NCBI GenBank assembly: GCA_014338405.1
Contig: JTDE01000189.1
Location: 67,851 to 131,850 of the forward strand
From: Paragonimus skrjabini miyazakii
Lineage: Eukaryota; Platyhelminthes; Trematoda; Plagiorchiida; Troglotrematidae
DNA length: 64,000 nt
Direction of reading: 5' to 3'
Shown here in pieces: positions 62,420-64,000 of the stretch. Below the pieces are notes generated by a model that searched no databases, was not told the DNA's origin, and saw nothing but the letters and a program-made list of their open reading frames with translations. The translations under genes were made by a program, and so were the position numbers. Each line of letters opens with the position of its first letter. Position 1 is the stretch's first letter.

Positions 62420-63755
62420 TACTTATCAGCAAATCGGTTATCCTTTATATAAGGTTGTATGCTGAAAAAGGAATGATTTTTAATTAATAATGTGCACAAC
62501 GATAAAGATTCATTTTAATAATCACGTTAGACAAGTTTGATATTCTATTTAAGTGAGTCTGAAATCTTTCTTTTGTAAACCAAACTCGCCGGGAGGTTCC
62601 ACCTAGTGTAACAGGCAACTTATTATGAATGATCTATGAGGCCGTGTAAATAACAATAACTGAGGAGTTTAAGTTGAAACAGAAATCCCATCTTACCTGT
62701 GATGGAGTGCAGCCAATCATGCACGCCATATCTGCATTGGCCAATCAGGTTGTTCGACATTGACCTATATATACGGTGTCCATAACGGACTAGACTAGAC
62801 TTTGTATGTGTAGTGAATACACATCTTGCTCCGGACCGGACTTGTTCTACACTATCCAAATCCTATACATTTATAAATATAAATTTAAAAAAACTAAAGC
62901 TTATAAGTAAAAATCTGATATTTTTCACGCACACCTCGGGGAGCAGACTGTAGGCAACAGGTGCAGCACATTGTCGGTGCAAAAATGACAACTTACGTCG
63001 GTCTTGATGAGGTTGCATTGACTGTGCACGAATTCTGGCATATGCTTCCGTCATTAATATAGTTAGGGAATTATGCCAACATTACAGAAATCATTCCTTA
63101 CTTAGTTTGTGTTTATTTTCTCAAACTTTTGCCGCATTGTCAAATTCATGCAAGTAAGGTTCAGTATATCTTCCCAAGCAGTCATGATTTTGCATCTAAT
63201 AACAGACCGAACGGTGTAACGCTTCAGCAAACTGTCGGCAATATCAACACCAACCTTGTTCCACAAAAAATTCTACAACTGCCAGTTTTTTTAGACTGAT
63301 GTAACTCAGCGCTTTGGTATTAAAAGAGTAATGTCCTTGATTTTCTTTACGTTGCATTCCGTGAGCAATTGCTTTAATTTGACTAAATAACAGCTTCTGG
63401 TATCTTTCGGTTATGTTACCACAGTCGTAGCGCATAGCACCTACAAGTGATTTGTTGTGTTGAACCAAGGTTGATACGAGCTTGAAACCGATGTAAGAAT
63501 GATCAAAATTGTCCCAAAATTATACTTGCTCAGTAAATATTGCATTATCAGACAACAATGGACTACCTCTCAATCGTTGCTAACATTCCCCCGACGTGTC
63601 AGAGTATAATATAACCATACTTCGTTGTATTGTTGGCGTTCACTTAAAACTTAGACATCTGTTTCACAGTAATATCAATTGTTCAACAATTATCAACAAA
63701 AATCAGACTTGTAAGTAATTTTGTAATCGGGTGTAAACGTTTGGAACCCTCTTAC
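62420..63755. other. Intron sequence upstream of exon 1, no recognised content
   Basis: I looked for the FN3 first-half exon that should precede 61883 and did not find it. AT-rich, with only unconvincing short open frames. Confidence 0.4.
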
Positions 63756-63970
63756 TGTAGCGAAAAGGCGTCTAATGAAGCACAATCTTTATTGTCCAAC
63801 GCGCTAGTTACCATGCCACATGAGCGCTCGCGATTTTGAATCACAATTCCAGTCCACAACACCCCCTGGTTTCCGCTCGCACATCGTGTGCACTTCTACC
63901 CGGTTTAGGTGTGTGATTGGCGCCTTCTACTCGGGGGTTTTCTGCCTGCTATTCCTCGTCCGTTGATCCA
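63756..63970 (-). repeat. LTR-like repeat, copy 2
   Basis: It matches 59626-59839 over its length, with the same TGTAGCGAAAAGGCG and GATCCA/GGTCCA ends. It lies at the right edge of the window, so an adjoining element body cannot be judged. Confidence 0.5.
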
Positions 63971-64000
63971 ATTTCGTTGAGCGATAGCTTGTCCGATCGC

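Noticed and set aside
1..64000. CRISPR arrays, operons, ribosome binding sites or other bacterial features
   Set aside because: Spliced genes with GT-AG introns, SINEs and retroelements show a eukaryotic genome; no regularly spaced direct repeats were seen.

Overview
The window looks like a piece of a flatworm genome, most likely a digenean trematode. I infer this from a muscle giant-kinase gene with large transposon-filled introns, many Penelope-like elements (PLEs), tRNA-derived SINEs carrying hammerhead-ribozyme motifs (as in schistosome Sm-alpha elements), and a Ty3/Gypsy remnant with gag and protease traces resembling trematode CsRn1-type elements. The species cannot be fixed from the sequence alone.

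One protein-coding gene dominates. The minus strand carries the C-terminal part of a twitchin-like (unc-22/projectin family) giant sarcomeric kinase. I resolved 38 exons from about 61.9 kb (N-terminal side) down to about 1.15 kb (C-terminal side). Every exon has GT-AG boundaries and compatible phases. They join into one open frame of about 7.76 kb, or about 2,586 codons, once a duplicated segment at the assembly gap is collapsed. Domain order, N to C: FN3(half)-FN3-Ig-FN3-FN3-FN3, then FN3-FN3-FN3-Ig, then FN3-FN3-Ig-FN3-FN3-FN3, then Ig-Ig-FN3-FN3-Ig-Ig-FN3, a basic linker, a Ser/Thr kinase domain, and the start of the autoinhibitory tail. Both gene ends lie outside the window.

Region by region: 1-11.1 kb holds the kinase exons, split by introns with two inverted SINE pairs and a decayed PLE (4.78-6.77 kb). 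11.3-23.6 kb holds the Ig/FN3 modules next to the kinase. 23.6-31.1 kb is mainly intron with a PLE fragment, a 5'-truncated LINE and a PLE with an inverted partner copy. 31.1-44.8 kb is exon-dense and includes a 100-N gap flanked by a 144-bp duplication, a Gypsy gag-protease relic and the best hammerhead ribozyme. 44.8-64 kb holds the second copy of the modular exon cassette with long introns, a TA microsatellite, another PLE pair in inverted arrangement and two LTR-like repeats.

The most notable points are: a nine-exon cassette duplicated within the gene with almost identical exon lengths; a catalytic-loop Asn-to-Asp change in the kinase; a near-complete type I hammerhead ribozyme in a SINE; hammerhead-like cores in PLE tails; and two long fold-back repeats.
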